Both the position numbers and the translations under genes were made by a program. This document shows, in pieces, positions 15,852 through 25,067 of a DNA stretch of 64,000 nucleotides. The DNA is from LMUY01 sp964235495 (GTDB lineage Bacteria > Pseudomonadota > Alphaproteobacteria > Acetobacterales > Acetobacteraceae): positions 81,908 through 145,907 of the forward strand of contig CAXSAX010000001.1 in NCBI GenBank assembly GCA_964235495.1, given 5' to 3'. The notes below the pieces were generated by a model, which did not search any database, was not told where the DNA came from, and saw only the letters and a list, made by a program, of their open reading frames with translations. Each line of letters begins with the position of its first letter. Positions within the stretch are counted from its first letter, which is position 1.

Positions 15852-18800
15852 TCGGCGGGCGCCAGCGCCGGGTCTTCGCTGAGGCGCGCGCGGCGGGAGA
15901 ACAGGTCCATCATCACCGGCAGCACCGTCAGGATCAGCACGGGCGCTAGCAGGATGCCGCCCACCACGACCAGGGCCAGCGGCTTCTGCACCTGCGAGCC
16001 GATGCCGTTGGACACGGCGGCGGGCAGCAGGCCAACCGCGGCCACGACGCAGGTCATCACCACGGGGCGCATCTGTACAAGGCAGGTACGCAGGATGGCG
16101 TCCGCCCGGTCCATCCCGGTTTCCATCATGCGGTTGAAGTAGGTGACGACCAGGATGCCGTCCATGGCGGAGATGCCGAACAGCGCCACGAAGCCGATCG
16201 CCGCCGACACGCTGAACGGCGTGCCGGTGACGAACAGCACGACGATGCCGCCGACCAGCGCCATAGGGATGACGCTGGCGGCCAGCAGCATGTCGGTGAT
16301 GGAGCCGAAGTTGAGGTAGAGCAGGAAGCAGATCAGCACGATGCTGAGCGGCACCACAATGGCCAGCCGGGTCAGCGCCTCCTGCAGGTTGCCGAACTCG
16401 CCGACCCATTCGGTGTGGTAGCCGCCGGGCATGCGGACCTGCTCGGCGATGCGTTGCTGCGCTTCCAGCACCGTCGTGCCCAGGTCGCGCCCGCGCACGC
16501 TGAACTTGACCGGGATGTAGCGTTCCTGCCCTTCGCGATAGATGAACGACGCGCCAGACACCAGCTTGACGGTCGCGACATCGCTGAGCGGAATTTGTAG
16601 CATGCCGCCGTTTGGGTTGGTGGCGCCGATCATGATGCGGCGTATCTCGTCGATGTTCTGGCGGTAGCGCTCGGACAGCCGGACGATGATCGGGAAGTTG
16701 CGGTCGCTGCCCTCCTCGTACAAGTTGCCCGCCGCCTGCCCGCCGATCGCCGCCTGCACCGTGGTGTTCACGTCCCCGGGGGCCAGGCCGTAACGCGCGG
16801 CGCGGGCGCGGTCCACGTCAATGCGCACCGTTGGCTGGCCGAGCGAGCTCAGCACGGCGAGGTCGGCGATGCCGGGAATTTGGGCCATCACCTCCTGGAT
16901 CTTGTTGGCCGTCCGCTCCAGCACTTCTAGATCGCCCCCGTACAGCTTGACTGAATTCTCGCCCTTCACGCCGGAGGCCGCCTCCTCCACGTTGTCCTCG
17001 ATGTATTGGGAGAAGTTGAACTCCACGCCGGGGAACTTCGATTGCAGCTCGGCCGTCATGCTGGCAGTCAGCTTTTCCTTGTCTATGCCAGCCGGCCAGG
17101 TATCGAACGGCTTGAGCGGCACGAAGAACTCGGCATTGAAGAACCCGGTCGCATCCGTCCCATCGTCTGGCCGGCCATGCTGGGAGATAACAGTGATCAC
17201 CTCGGGATAGCTTCGCAGCACCCGGCGCATCGCGTCCACATACGGGCTGCCTGCTTCCAGCGAAATCGAGGTCGGCAGCGTTGCCCGGATCCAGAGATTG
17301 CCTTCCTCGAGCTTGGGCAGGAACTCCAGCCCAAGCCGGGTCACCGCCACGCCGCTGAACGCCAGCATCAGCAGCATAACCCCGAGCGTCAGGATGCGGT
17401 TGACTAAAGCGAAGCGCACCAGCGGGGCATAAAGCCGGTGAAGGCCGCGCACCAGCAAGGTCTCGCGCTCCTCCACCTGGGCGGGCAGCAGCAAGGCAGA
17501 CAGCGCGGGCGTCACCGTGAAGGTGGCGAGCAGCCCTCCCGCGATGGCGTAGGCGTAGGTCTTGGCCATGGGGCCGAAGATGTGGCCCTCGATGCCGCTC
17601 ATGGTGAACAGCGGCACGAAGGCGGCGATGATGATGGCCGCCGAGAACAGGATGCCTTGGCTGACCTCGGTGGCAGCGTGCGCGATCACCGCGAACTTGC
17701 CGCGCAGGCCGACGCTCGGCCGCGAGCGGTCCAGCCCGGGCGAGTTAAGGAACCGCTCGGAGGCGGGCTGCGACAGCCGGCGGAAGATGTTCTCCATCAT
17801 GATGACGCTTGCATCGACGATTAGGCCGAAATCGATCGCGCCCACCGAGAGCAGGTTGGCCGACTCGCCGCGCAGCAGTAGCAGCCCAATGGCGAAGGCC
17901 AGCGCGAACGGGATGGTGGCCGCCACGATGACGGCGCTACGCAGGTCACCCAGGAACAACAGCTGCAACACGAAGATCAGCACGATGCCCTCGAGCATGT
18001 TGTGCAGCACCGTGTGCGTCGTCACCCGGATCAGGTCGGAGCGGTCATAGATCACCTCGATGTGCACGCCGGGGGGCAGGATGCCGGTCGTGTTGATCTT
18101 CTCGATCTCGGCTTCCACCCGCTGGATGGTCGGCATACTCTGCCCGCCGCGGCGCATCAGCACGATGCCCTGCACGATGTCGTCGCTGTCATCCTGGCCG
18201 GCGATCCCAAGGCGCGGCTGGTTGCCGATGCTCACCGTCGCCACGTCCGACACCAGCACAGGAGAGCCGTTGTTGGACGCCAGCATGGTATGGCGAATGT
18301 CGTCCATCGACTGGATCAGCCCGATGCCGCGCACCACAGCGGACTGCGCGGAGAACTCCACCGTCTGACCGCCGACGTTGACGTTGGCGTTGTTCAGCGC
18401 CGCCAGCACCTGCGGCACGCTCAGCCCATACTGGACCAGCTTGGCCTGATCGATCGAGACCTCGAATGTCTTGGTCTTGCCGCCCCAGCCGTTCACGTCG
18501 GCAACGCCCGGAATCGCCTTGAAGCGGCGCTCCAGCATCCAGTCCTCGATGGTCTTGAGGTCCGTCACCGAGTAGCCCGGCGGGCCGACCACCCGGTAGC
18601 GCATGATCTCGCCCACCGGGCTTTCGGGCGAGATTTGCGGCTGCGCCCCGTTCGGCAACGGCGGCAGCTGCGACAGGTGGTTGATCACCCGCTGCTCCGC
18701 CTCCTCGTAGGTGAAGTCGTAGGTGAACTGCACCTTGGTGTCCGACAAGCCGAACAGCGAGATGGTGCGGATGGCGTTGACGTGCGGGATGCCCGCCATC

Positions 18801-19012
18801 TGGATTTCGATCGGGATCGTGATGTTGCGCTCGATCTCCTCCGCCGACTGGCCGGGGTTCTGCGTCACGATATCGACAAGCGGCGGCACCGGGTCCGGGT
18901 AGGCCTCGATGTTCAGCAGCGCGAAACTGACCCCGCCGCCGGCGAACACCGCCAGCAACATGACCAGCACCAGGATGCGCTGCTTGAGCGCCGCCGTGAT
19001 GAGGGCGTTCAC
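15848..19012 (-). CDS. RND efflux pump, heavy-metal-efflux (CzcA/CusA) class
   Basis: 1054 residues, normal for HME-RND pumps. N-terminal membrane helix, two periplasmic pore domains and two sets of membrane helices (about 340-540 and 870-1040). TM4 carries AIDFGLIVDASVIMMEN, with D-x5-D-x6-E at the spacing of CzcA D402/D408/E415, the proton relay. IEAYPDPVPPLVDIVTQNPG and EEIERNITIPIE are class features. Which ion or compound is exported is not clear; no metal-binding repressor is next to the operon. It sits between adaptor and channel genes, all minus strand. Confidence 0.9.
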   Translation of the reverse strand: MNALITAALKQRILVLVMLLAVFAGGGVSFALLNIEAYPDPVPPLVDIVTQNPGQSAEEIERNITIPIEIQMAGIPHVNAIRTISLFGLSDTKVQFTYDFTYEEAEQRVINHLSQLPPLPNGAQPQISPESPVGEIMRYRVVGPPGYSVTDLKTIEDWMLERRFKAIPGVADVNGWGGKTKTFEVSIDQAKLVQYGLSVPQVLAALNNANVNVGGQTVEFSAQSAVVRGIGLIQSMDDIRHTMLASNNGSPVLVSDVATVSIGNQPRLGIAGQDDSDDIVQGIVLMRRGGQSMPTIQRVEAEIEKINTTGILPPGVHIEVIYDRSDLIRVTTHTVLHNMLEGIVLIFVLQLLFLGDLRSAVIVAATIPFALAFAIGLLLLRGESANLLSVGAIDFGLIVDASVIMMENIFRRLSQPASERFLNSPGLDRSRPSVGLRGKFAVIAHAATEVSQGILFSAAIIIAAFVPLFTMSGIEGHIFGPMAKTYAYAIAGGLLATFTVTPALSALLLPAQVEERETLLVRGLHRLYAPLVRFALVNRILTLGVMLLMLAFSGVAVTRLGLEFLPKLEEGNLWIRATLPTSISLEAGSPYVDAMRRVLRSYPEVITVISQHGRPDDGTDATGFFNAEFFVPLKPFDTWPAGIDKEKLTASMTAELQSKFPGVEFNFSQYIEDNVEEAASGVKGENSVKLYGGDLEVLERTANKIQEVMAQIPGIADLAVLSSLGQPTVRIDVDRARAARYGLAPGDVNTTVQAAIGGQAAGNLYEEGSDRNFPIIVRLSERYRQNIDEIRRIMIGATNPNGGMLQIPLSDVATVKLVSGASFIYREGQERYIPVKFSVRGRDLGTTVLEAQQRIAEQVRMPGGYHTEWVGEFGNLQEALTRLAIVVPLSIVLICFLLYLNFGSITDMLLAASVIPMALVGGIVVLFVTGTPFSVSAAIGFVALFGISAMDGILVVTYFNRMMETGMDRADAILRTCLVQMRPVVMTCVVAAVGLLPAAVSNGIGSQVQKPLALVVVGGILLAPVLILTVLPVMMDLFSRRARLSEDPALAPAE

Positions 19013-19016
19013 CGGG

Positions 19017-20324
19017 TCAGCCCGCCTCGGCCGCGCGGTCGATGAAGATCGACCCGGCGGTGACGACGGTGTCCCCCGCCTTCAGGCCGTCCAGCACTTC
19101 GACCTGGCCGCCGTCGTTGCGCCCGAGCTTGACCTGGCGGATCAGCAGCGTCTTGTCCGGCCCGGCCAGCCAGACATGGGCCCCATCCGCGTCATAGACG
19201 ATCGCCTGCTCCGGCACCGCGACGGATTGGCTCGCCTGCCCGGTGATGATGCGGAAGGTGGCGAACATCTCGGGCTTCAGCGCCCCGTCCGGATTGTCGA
19301 TCGCGGCATGGATCGGCAGGCGGTGCGTTACCGGGTCGATGCCGGCGGCGACGTAGATTACCCGGGCGGTGAACACCCGGCCGGGAAAGGCGAGCACGCT
19401 CACCTGCACCATGTCGCCCGTGTGCACCAGCGGCGCGTCCGTCTCCCGCACGTTGGCCACCAACCAGACGCGCGAGGTGTTGCCGATGGTGAACACGGGC
19501 GTGGAGCCGTTGTTCGACTGCGAGACGATGTTCTGCCCCACGCCAACCTGGCGCTGCGTGATGGTGCCGGCGATCGGCGCGGGCACGATGGCGTCCGGGC
19601 TGAAGCGGGTCGGGTCAAGCGAGGTCTCCATCGCCGCCTCTTCCCGGTCGCCCTTGCCCAGGATGCGCAGCCGGTTGCGCACCGCCCCCAAGGCCACCTC
19701 CGCACTGTTGAGCGTGCCGTGGGCGTTGGCCAGGTCCGATTGCGACTGCTGCCAGTCCTTGAGCGACCCGCCCCCGGCCGCGTAAAGCTCATGCTCCCGC
19801 TTCTCGGACGTGACGGCGAGCACCAGCGCGGCCTTCGCCGTGCGGTCGCCCGCGATGGCGCCCACCAGGTCGTTGGCCGCCTGCACGAACTCCGCCGCCG
19901 CGATGCCGAGCAGCGGGTCGCCGGCCTTCACCACGTCGCCCGCCTTGACGAACAGCTTGGTCACCCGGCCGGTGAAGGGCGAGAACACCTGGGTGGACAG
20001 GTCGTCGTCGAGCGCGATCTTGCCGTCCGTCACCTGGGAGGCGGAGAACGCGGCCTCCTTGGCCTGGGCGGTCTTAAAGCCAGCCCATTGCGCGTCGGTC
20101 GGCTTGAAGCTGTCCGAGGACGACGCCTGCGGCGCGGCGGGCGCCTCGGTCTTGCTGAACAGGCTGCCCAGCAGCAGGTAGACGGCGAGCAGGGCGGCCC
20201 CGACGGCGACGATGGCCACTTGGAACACACGGGGAAGCCGCCGGGCCGGCCTGCGGTGGACCAAGCCATCCTGCTCGGCCATCTTCGAGTCATCCGGTGG
20301 CGAAGGCTGTGCTATCGTGTCCAT
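19017..20324 (-). CDS. RND efflux periplasmic adaptor (CusB/CzcB type)
   Basis: 435 residues from ATG 20324; a GTG at 20333 would add three. A cytoplasmic N-terminal stretch, one membrane anchor (VFQVAIVAVGAALLAVYLLLG) and the membrane-fusion-protein order: barrel-sandwich hybrid FSPFTGRVTKLFVKAGDVVKAGDPLLGI, an alpha-hairpin, second lipoyl half PIAGTITQRQVGVGQNI, and a beta-barrel with VWLVANVRETDAPLVHTGDMV. It links the pump to the outer-membrane channel. Four bases separate it from the pump gene. Confidence 0.88.
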   Translation of the reverse strand: MDTIAQPSPPDDSKMAEQDGLVHRRPARRLPRVFQVAIVAVGAALLAVYLLLGSLFSKTEAPAAPQASSSDSFKPTDAQWAGFKTAQAKEAAFSASQVTDGKIALDDDLSTQVFSPFTGRVTKLFVKAGDVVKAGDPLLGIAAAEFVQAANDLVGAIAGDRTAKAALVLAVTSEKREHELYAAGGGSLKDWQQSQSDLANAHGTLNSAEVALGAVRNRLRILGKGDREEAAMETSLDPTRFSPDAIVPAPIAGTITQRQVGVGQNIVSQSNNGSTPVFTIGNTSRVWLVANVRETDAPLVHTGDMVQVSVLAFPGRVFTARVIYVAAGIDPVTHRLPIHAAIDNPDGALKPEMFATFRIITGQASQSVAVPEQAIVYDADGAHVWLAGPDKTLLIRQVKLGRNDGGQVEVLDGLKAGDTVVTAGSIFIDRAAEAG

Positions 20325-20460
20325 GAACGGCACCCAAACCCTGCAGCGGACGCGCGGCGCTGCCTTCTGCGATGATCGCGGATCCGGCTGGCCACCCGGC
20401 TAGGCGCCAGCCGCCTCATACATGGGCCAGGCCCGGGCGACCAGGCTGGCCTGCACTCCG

Positions 20461-22134
20461 TCAGAAATGCGCGATGACATCCCCCGCCGCAAGGAAGGTG
20501 TGGTTGTGGTCCGGCGCCAAGCCCCGCGACGGGCTGCCGTCGAACGCGTTGCGGCTGGACGCCCAGTAGCCAACTTCCGGACGCAGTTCGAGCTGCGGCG
20601 AGAGCCAATGCTGCCAGCCCACCGTGAATTCGTAGTAATCCGCCTTCGTGCCGGTCCGCTGGCCTTGCGGGTCGTGGTAGTACTCCGGCCGGAACGAGAA
20701 GTTGTTGAGCGGGTCGGGCGAGTAGTTGAGGTAGGCCAGCACGGAGACCGCGCTGGCCTGGCAGCGCAGCTTTCTCGGATCATCGCACTGCGCCAGGTTC
20801 GGCCCGTTGATGGGGATGTACTGCGGCGACAGCGGCGTGCCACCGCCCTCGTAGATCGCCACGGCCTGGGCGTTGTTGGCGTTTGGCACGTTGCGCTGGT
20901 ACTCGTAGTAGCTCTCGGTCGATATGTGCCAATGGTCGTTGAACTTGTGGTAATAAGTCGCGCCGTACCATTGCAGGTTGTTGTAGCCCCACTGGGCGCC
21001 GTTGATGGCGTTAACGCAGGGCTGGAAGTTGTCCTTGCCTTCGTTGAATCCGTAACGGATGCAGGCGGTGAACGATGGCTGGGCCCCCGGGTCCTTGGGG
21101 AACGTGGCGCCGGTGTAGAGCGCGTTGTAGGGAACCAGGTTGGGGACGTTGTTGCCCAGGTGCCACAGCGGCGCTTCCGTGCCGTCGCTGATGCCGAGCT
21201 GGACGATCAGGTTCTTGGTGATCGCCAAGCTCGTCTGGATACCGGTGTTGGTGTAGTTGTCGTAGTTGTACGTGAACGAGTGGGTGTACATGTAGTTGTT
21301 GGGCGCCAGCTGCGCCTCGATGTCTGGCAGCGAGATGTAGCGGCCGAAGCGGATCATCAGCCCCTGCAGCACCTGCGGCACGAAGACCTCGCCATAGACC
21401 ATTGGGAAGTCGTAGCCGTTGGGGTTGTTGTGCTTGAGCAGCTGGTAGCTGGCGATGCCGTAGGACGTGGTGTAGCGGTAGTTCTCGCCGTAGATGCCCG
21501 AGAGCCGGAAGCCCCAATCGACGTGGTCCGTCTGCACCGTGTCCGGCGTGCGCTCGATGTAGAGCACCGCCTGGTCAAGCTGGACGGTGTTCGGCGTGTA
21601 GGCATAGCCGATCGGCGCGTTGCCGGCTGGCTGCCGCGAGTTGCTGCTGAGGTTGGCGCCCACATCGACCCAGCCATAGATCTGGATGTGGTTGTCGGCC
21701 AGGAACTTGCCGGGGCCGGTGTTGGCGATGGCGACCATCAGCGGGCTGTCGATCGAGCTGGGCCGGTTCACGCCAAGCGCCGTCGTGCCGCCGTACGGCC
21801 ACTCGGTGAATGGCATCGGCGGCGTGGTCTCGGGCGTCGCTGGCCAATCCGCCCGGCGGCCCGGCGGCCCGTTCGGATCGGACGGCGCCGAGTCATGGTT
21901 CCACTCCAGCTTGTAGTAGTTGAGCAGCCGCACGGCGACGTTGGTGCCCAGGTAGGTGTCTAGGCAGGCGTAGTTCTTGTACGGGTTGGGGTTCGCCGCG
22001 CAATCGGCGGTCGGCGCAGGCTCCGGCGCGACCGGGGTCGGCGCCTTCGCAGCGGAGGTCGGCTGGGCTGAAGCAGCCGCCGTCCACAGCGCCGCGACCG
22101 TGGCTCCTGAAACCAGTTGCAGCAGGCGACTCAT
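20461..22134 (-). CDS. Large outer-membrane beta-barrel porin-like protein
   Basis: 557 residues from ATG 22134 (an upstream in-frame start at 22191 precedes no signal). Signal peptide ending AAASAQ, a Pro/Ala-rich linker, then many Tyr/Trp-rich alternating strands (NHIQIYGWVDVGANLS, YGFNEGKDNF, YYHKFNDHWHISTESYYEYQ) and a final strand ending in Phe (GDVIAHF), the outer-membrane insertion signature. This fits the BBP2/OmpL1-like porin group common in Acetobacteraceae and relatives. It lies 137 bp upstream of the efflux adaptor on the same strand and could belong to the same transcription unit. Substrate unknown. Confidence 0.75.
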   Translation of the reverse strand: MSRLLQLVSGATVAALWTAAASAQPTSAAKAPTPVAPEPAPTADCAANPNPYKNYACLDTYLGTNVAVRLLNYYKLEWNHDSAPSDPNGPPGRRADWPATPETTPPMPFTEWPYGGTTALGVNRPSSIDSPLMVAIANTGPGKFLADNHIQIYGWVDVGANLSSNSRQPAGNAPIGYAYTPNTVQLDQAVLYIERTPDTVQTDHVDWGFRLSGIYGENYRYTTSYGIASYQLLKHNNPNGYDFPMVYGEVFVPQVLQGLMIRFGRYISLPDIEAQLAPNNYMYTHSFTYNYDNYTNTGIQTSLAITKNLIVQLGISDGTEAPLWHLGNNVPNLVPYNALYTGATFPKDPGAQPSFTACIRYGFNEGKDNFQPCVNAINGAQWGYNNLQWYGATYYHKFNDHWHISTESYYEYQRNVPNANNAQAVAIYEGGGTPLSPQYIPINGPNLAQCDDPRKLRCQASAVSVLAYLNYSPDPLNNFSFRPEYYHDPQGQRTGTKADYYEFTVGWQHWLSPQLELRPEVGYWASSRNAFDGSPSRGLAPDHNHTFLAAGDVIAHF

Positions 22135-22228
22135 CAACAACGCTCCCAAGAACAGTCGGCCGATGCAGTTCGGCAGTCCTGGGAAAACCATCTACTGCGA
22201 CGCAACATGTAAATCGACCAGTTTATTG

Positions 22229-22546
22229 ATGGGTCGATGGGCAGTGATACTGCTTTCCGCATTGCATCTTTATATGGCAGCCAGCCCGGCCATGGCTGCT
22301 CGCCAGGCAGGGCCGATCTGCGGCTCGCCATCCGTCGGCGTTGCAGATCGGGACGAGGATGCAACGCCCGGCGGCCCGCCGCGGATGCAGCCGCCCGGTC
22401 CCGGGAGCCCGCCCCCCTGCTGGGTCGAGCTGCCCCGTTGCCGGCCTATGCCTTGCGCGGCGGGTGGCGCGCCGGGCCGGGCGCTCAGTCCTCCTCCCGC
22501 CGCAGCAGCGCGTCGTCCACTTGCCGCAGCAGCAAATCGAAGGTGA
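22229..22546 (+). CDS. Candidate small secreted Pro/Cys-rich protein
   Basis: A 105-codon open frame with a convincing signal peptide (MGRWAVILLSALHLYMAASP, then AMA) and a Pro/Gly/Ala-rich mature part with four cysteines (ICGSPS, PPPCWVE, LPRCRPMPC). Its 3' end runs 62 bases into the convergent response-regulator gene. The frame is low-complexity and GC-driven, so this may be a chance ORF; the signal peptide, placed in otherwise empty DNA upstream of the porin, is the only reason to list it. Confidence 0.3.
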   Translation: MGRWAVILLSALHLYMAASPAMAARQAGPICGSPSVGVADRDEDATPGGPPRMQPPGPGSPPPCWVELPRCRPMPCAAGGAPGRALSPPPAAAARRPLAAAANRR

Positions 22547-22856
22547 CTGGCTTGGCATGGTAGTCGTCGCAGCCGGCTTCCAACGCGCGGGCGCGGTCCC
22601 CGGCCATGGCGTGCGCCGTCAGCGCGATGATCGGCACCGTGTTCGCCGCCGCCCGCAGCGTGCGCGCGACCGTCCAGCCGTCCATCACCGGCAGGTTCAT
22701 GTCCAGCAGCACCAGGTCAGGCGCTTCCGCCGCCACCTGGGCCAGCGCCTGCTTGCCGTCATGCGCCAGCACGACGTCAAACCCGCGCCGGCGCAGCCGC
22801 CGGGACAGGAAGTCCCACAGTTCCTCGTGGTCCTCGACGAGCAGGAGCTTGGTCAC
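22485..22856 (-). CDS. Single-domain response regulator (CheY/DivK-like)
   Basis: 123 residues with a complete receiver domain and no output domain. Phospho-site residues are all present: acidic pair E8-D9 (LLLVEDHEE), phospho-acceptor D52 (LVLLDMNLP), T80 (ALTAHAM) and K102 (YHAKPV). ALTAHAMAGDRARALEAGCDDY is typical of DivK-like and hybrid-kinase receivers. No kinase is adjacent. It is divergent from the AI-2E-type permease gene. Confidence 0.88.
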   Translation of the reverse strand: MTKLLLVEDHEELWDFLSRRLRRRGFDVVLAHDGKQALAQVAAEAPDLVLLDMNLPVMDGWTVARTLRAAANTVPIIALTAHAMAGDRARALEAGCDDYHAKPVTFDLLLRQVDDALLRREED

Positions 22857-22943
22857 GCGCGGGGCCTTTGGTTGGCAGCCGTACTAGCGACGCCGGGCAG
22901 AGCCGTCTAGCTTCCCCTTCCGGCCGTTTGGAGGCGGCGCGCC

Positions 22944-24728
22944 ATGGACACGATCCCGACCGACGCCGTCATCCGCGGCCAGCCGCAGGCCAGGTCGGTG
23001 CTGGTGGCGCTGAACGCCGGGGCGGTGGTGGTGGCGGGGCTGTACCTTGGGCGGGACCTGCTGGTGCCGCTGGTGCTGGCCGCTCTGCTGGCCTTCGTGC
23101 TGGCGCCCGCGAGCGTCCTGCTGCAGCGCATCCGGTTGCCCCGCGCGGCGGCAGTGATCGTGGCGGTGGCGCTCGCGTTCGCCGCCATCGGCGGCATCGG
23201 CCTGGTGGTCGGCCGCCAGGTCGCGGCGCTGGCGGACAGCCTGCCGGCCTACGAGACGACCGTGACCGGCAAGTGGCGCGCGCTCGCCACCGGCGGCGGC
23301 CTGGTCGCGCGGCTGACCTCCGGAATGGCGGGCGGCCCAGCGGGCGCGGCACCGGCGGCGGGGGCGGCGGCGGCGCTGGGGCTGGCCGACACCTCCGGCC
23401 TGGCGATCGCCCGCACCGTGGCGCAGCCGCTGCTCGGGCCGCTGGCCACCGCCGGCGTGGTGCTGGTGTTCACCGTGTTCATCCTGCTCTCCAGTGAGGA
23501 TTTGCGCGACCGGCTGGTGCGCCTGGTGGGCCGGCGGGACCTGCACCGCACCATCCTGGCCATGAACGACGCGGCGCGGCGGCTGTCGCGCTACTTCCTG
23601 TTTCAGCTGGCGCTAAACGCCGGCTTCGGCCTGCTGATCGGCGCGAGCCTCTGGCTGGCCGGGCTGCCCAACCCGGTGCTGTGGGGCATCCTGGCCGCGC
23701 TGATGCGCTTCGTGCCCTACGTCGGCACCCCCATCGCGTTGCTGCCGCCGCTGCTGCTGGCGGTGGCCGTGGTGCCGGGCTGGTCGCTCGCCATCCTGGT
23801 GCTGGCGCTGTTCATCGGCACCGAGCTGATCATGGGCCAGGTGGTGGAGCCGCTGATCTACGGCCACAGCACGGGGCTATCGCCGATCGCGGTGATCGTG
23901 GCCACCGCGTTCTGGGCGTTCCTGTGGGGGCCGGTCGGCCTGCTACTGGCAACGCCGCTCACCGTCTGCCTGGTGGTGATCGGGCGGCACGTGGAGGCGC
24001 TGGCGTTCTTCGAGGTGATCTTGGGCGACAAGCCGCCGCTGGAGCCGGCCGAGACGTTCTACCAGCGCGCCCTGGAGGGCAACGCTGCCCTGCTCGCCGC
24101 GGGCGCCCGCCAGCAGATCGCAGCTACCTCGCTCACGGAGTACTACGACACGGTGGCGCTGCAAGGGTTGGCCCTGGCCCAGGGCGACCTGTCGCGCGAC
24201 GCGCTGGCGTTCGAGCGGCTGGAGGGCATCCACTCGCAGATCGAGGCGCTGCTCGCCCTGCTAGCTGGCGGGGCTGGCGCTCCTGCGGCCTCGCCGCCGC
24301 CGCCGGGTGCCTGGCAAGCGGCGGGCGCGGTGGCCTGCATTCCCGGCCGCGGGCAGCTGGACGACCTCGCGGCCACGATGGCCGTGCAGGCTTTGTTTGG
24401 CGCCGGGTTCGGCGCCAGCCTGGTGCCGAACCTGATGCTCGGGTCCTCCTCGGCTGCCCCGGTCGATTTGGGCCATGTCCGGCTCTGCTGCCTCTCAGTC
24501 TTGGAGGAGGGCAGCAGCGTGTCCGGCGTGCGCTACTTCGTGCGACGCATGCAGAAGCAGATGCCGGGAGCTGCGATCGTCGTCTGCCTGTGGCACGCCC
24601 CGAGCCATAGCGCCCTGCTGTCCGCGCTGCGCTCCCAAGGCCAAGACGAGCACCTAGTGCTGTCGATCGGCGAGTTGCTGGCGCTGGCCAACGCGCTCTC
24701 CCTGCGCAGCAGCCGCCAGTCGGCCTGA
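22944..24728 (+). CDS. AI-2E family membrane transporter with a C-terminal soluble domain
   Basis: 594 residues. Residues 1-375 are a PerM/AI-2E family permease: paired N-terminal helices (LVPLVLAALLAFVLAP), a periplasmic section, and the conserved core ALNAGFGLLIGASLWLAG, ALMRFVPYVGTPIALLPPL and EPLIYGHSTGLSPIAVIVATAFW. Residues about 375-594 are not part of the normal family: a helical stretch (NAALLAAGARQQIAATSLTEYYD), a Pro-rich linker, then an alternating beta/alpha block (AVACIPGRGQLDDLAATMAV, HVRLCCLSVLEEGSS, GAAIVVCLW) resembling a B12-binding/Rossmann-like domain. Substrate unknown. Confidence 0.82.
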   Translation: MDTIPTDAVIRGQPQARSVLVALNAGAVVVAGLYLGRDLLVPLVLAALLAFVLAPASVLLQRIRLPRAAAVIVAVALAFAAIGGIGLVVGRQVAALADSLPAYETTVTGKWRALATGGGLVARLTSGMAGGPAGAAPAAGAAAALGLADTSGLAIARTVAQPLLGPLATAGVVLVFTVFILLSSEDLRDRLVRLVGRRDLHRTILAMNDAARRLSRYFLFQLALNAGFGLLIGASLWLAGLPNPVLWGILAALMRFVPYVGTPIALLPPLLLAVAVVPGWSLAILVLALFIGTELIMGQVVEPLIYGHSTGLSPIAVIVATAFWAFLWGPVGLLLATPLTVCLVVIGRHVEALAFFEVILGDKPPLEPAETFYQRALEGNAALLAAGARQQIAATSLTEYYDTVALQGLALAQGDLSRDALAFERLEGIHSQIEALLALLAGGAGAPAASPPPPGAWQAAGAVACIPGRGQLDDLAATMAVQALFGAGFGASLVPNLMLGSSSAAPVDLGHVRLCCLSVLEEGSSVSGVRYFVRRMQKQMPGAAIVVCLWHAPSHSALLSALRSQGQDEHLVLSIGELLALANALSLRSSRQSA

Positions 24729-24802
24729 GGGCATCAGGCCGTCATCTGCCTTGCCGCGTAGCCGGCGGGGAAGCCGAGTCCGCGCCGGACGGTACCGAGG
24801 GG

Positions 24803-25036
24803 TCAAGGCTTCGGGTTGACCGGCTCCGACGGCGTTTGGAGGGGCGGCACGTTGGCGTCCGGCTTGGGCGAGTTGGCCGAGCCCTGCGCACCGTCGGTCG
24901 CGCTCTCCGGCACGCGGTCGACCTCGGGCGGTGGAACGGTCTCGGAAGCGTGTGGCTCGGCTTGCGGCTGAGGTTGGGCCAGGGCCGTTCCTAGCCCTGC
25001 GCTTAGCAAGCTGGCCAGCAACAGTGTTCGGCGCAT
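24803..25036 (-). CDS. Small secreted Pro/Glu-rich protein
   Basis: 77 residues from ATG 25036. Signal peptide MRRTLLLASLLSAGLGTALAQ, then a disordered Pro/Glu/Ser-rich mature part ending PSEPVNPKP. No known domain recognised. It is on the same strand as the two envelope genes that precede it, 31 bp after the DUF4142-type gene, so it may be part of that unit. Confidence 0.55.
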   Translation of the reverse strand: MRRTLLLASLLSAGLGTALAQPQPQAEPHASETVPPPEVDRVPESATDGAQGSANSPKPDANVPPLQTPSEPVNPKP

Positions 25037-25067
25037 GTGTTTGGCTCCTGGCATCAGGGACTTCCGG

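Noticed and set aside
15852..16409. N-terminal extension of the outer-membrane efflux gene up to 16409
   Set aside because: The extension is an out-of-frame reading of the pump gene. The lipoprotein signal starts exactly at the ATG at 15851 that overlaps the pump stop.
18002..20375. Plus-strand frames opposite the RND operon resembling long proteins
   Set aside because: Only antisense readings of the pump and adaptor genes, low-complexity and without motifs.
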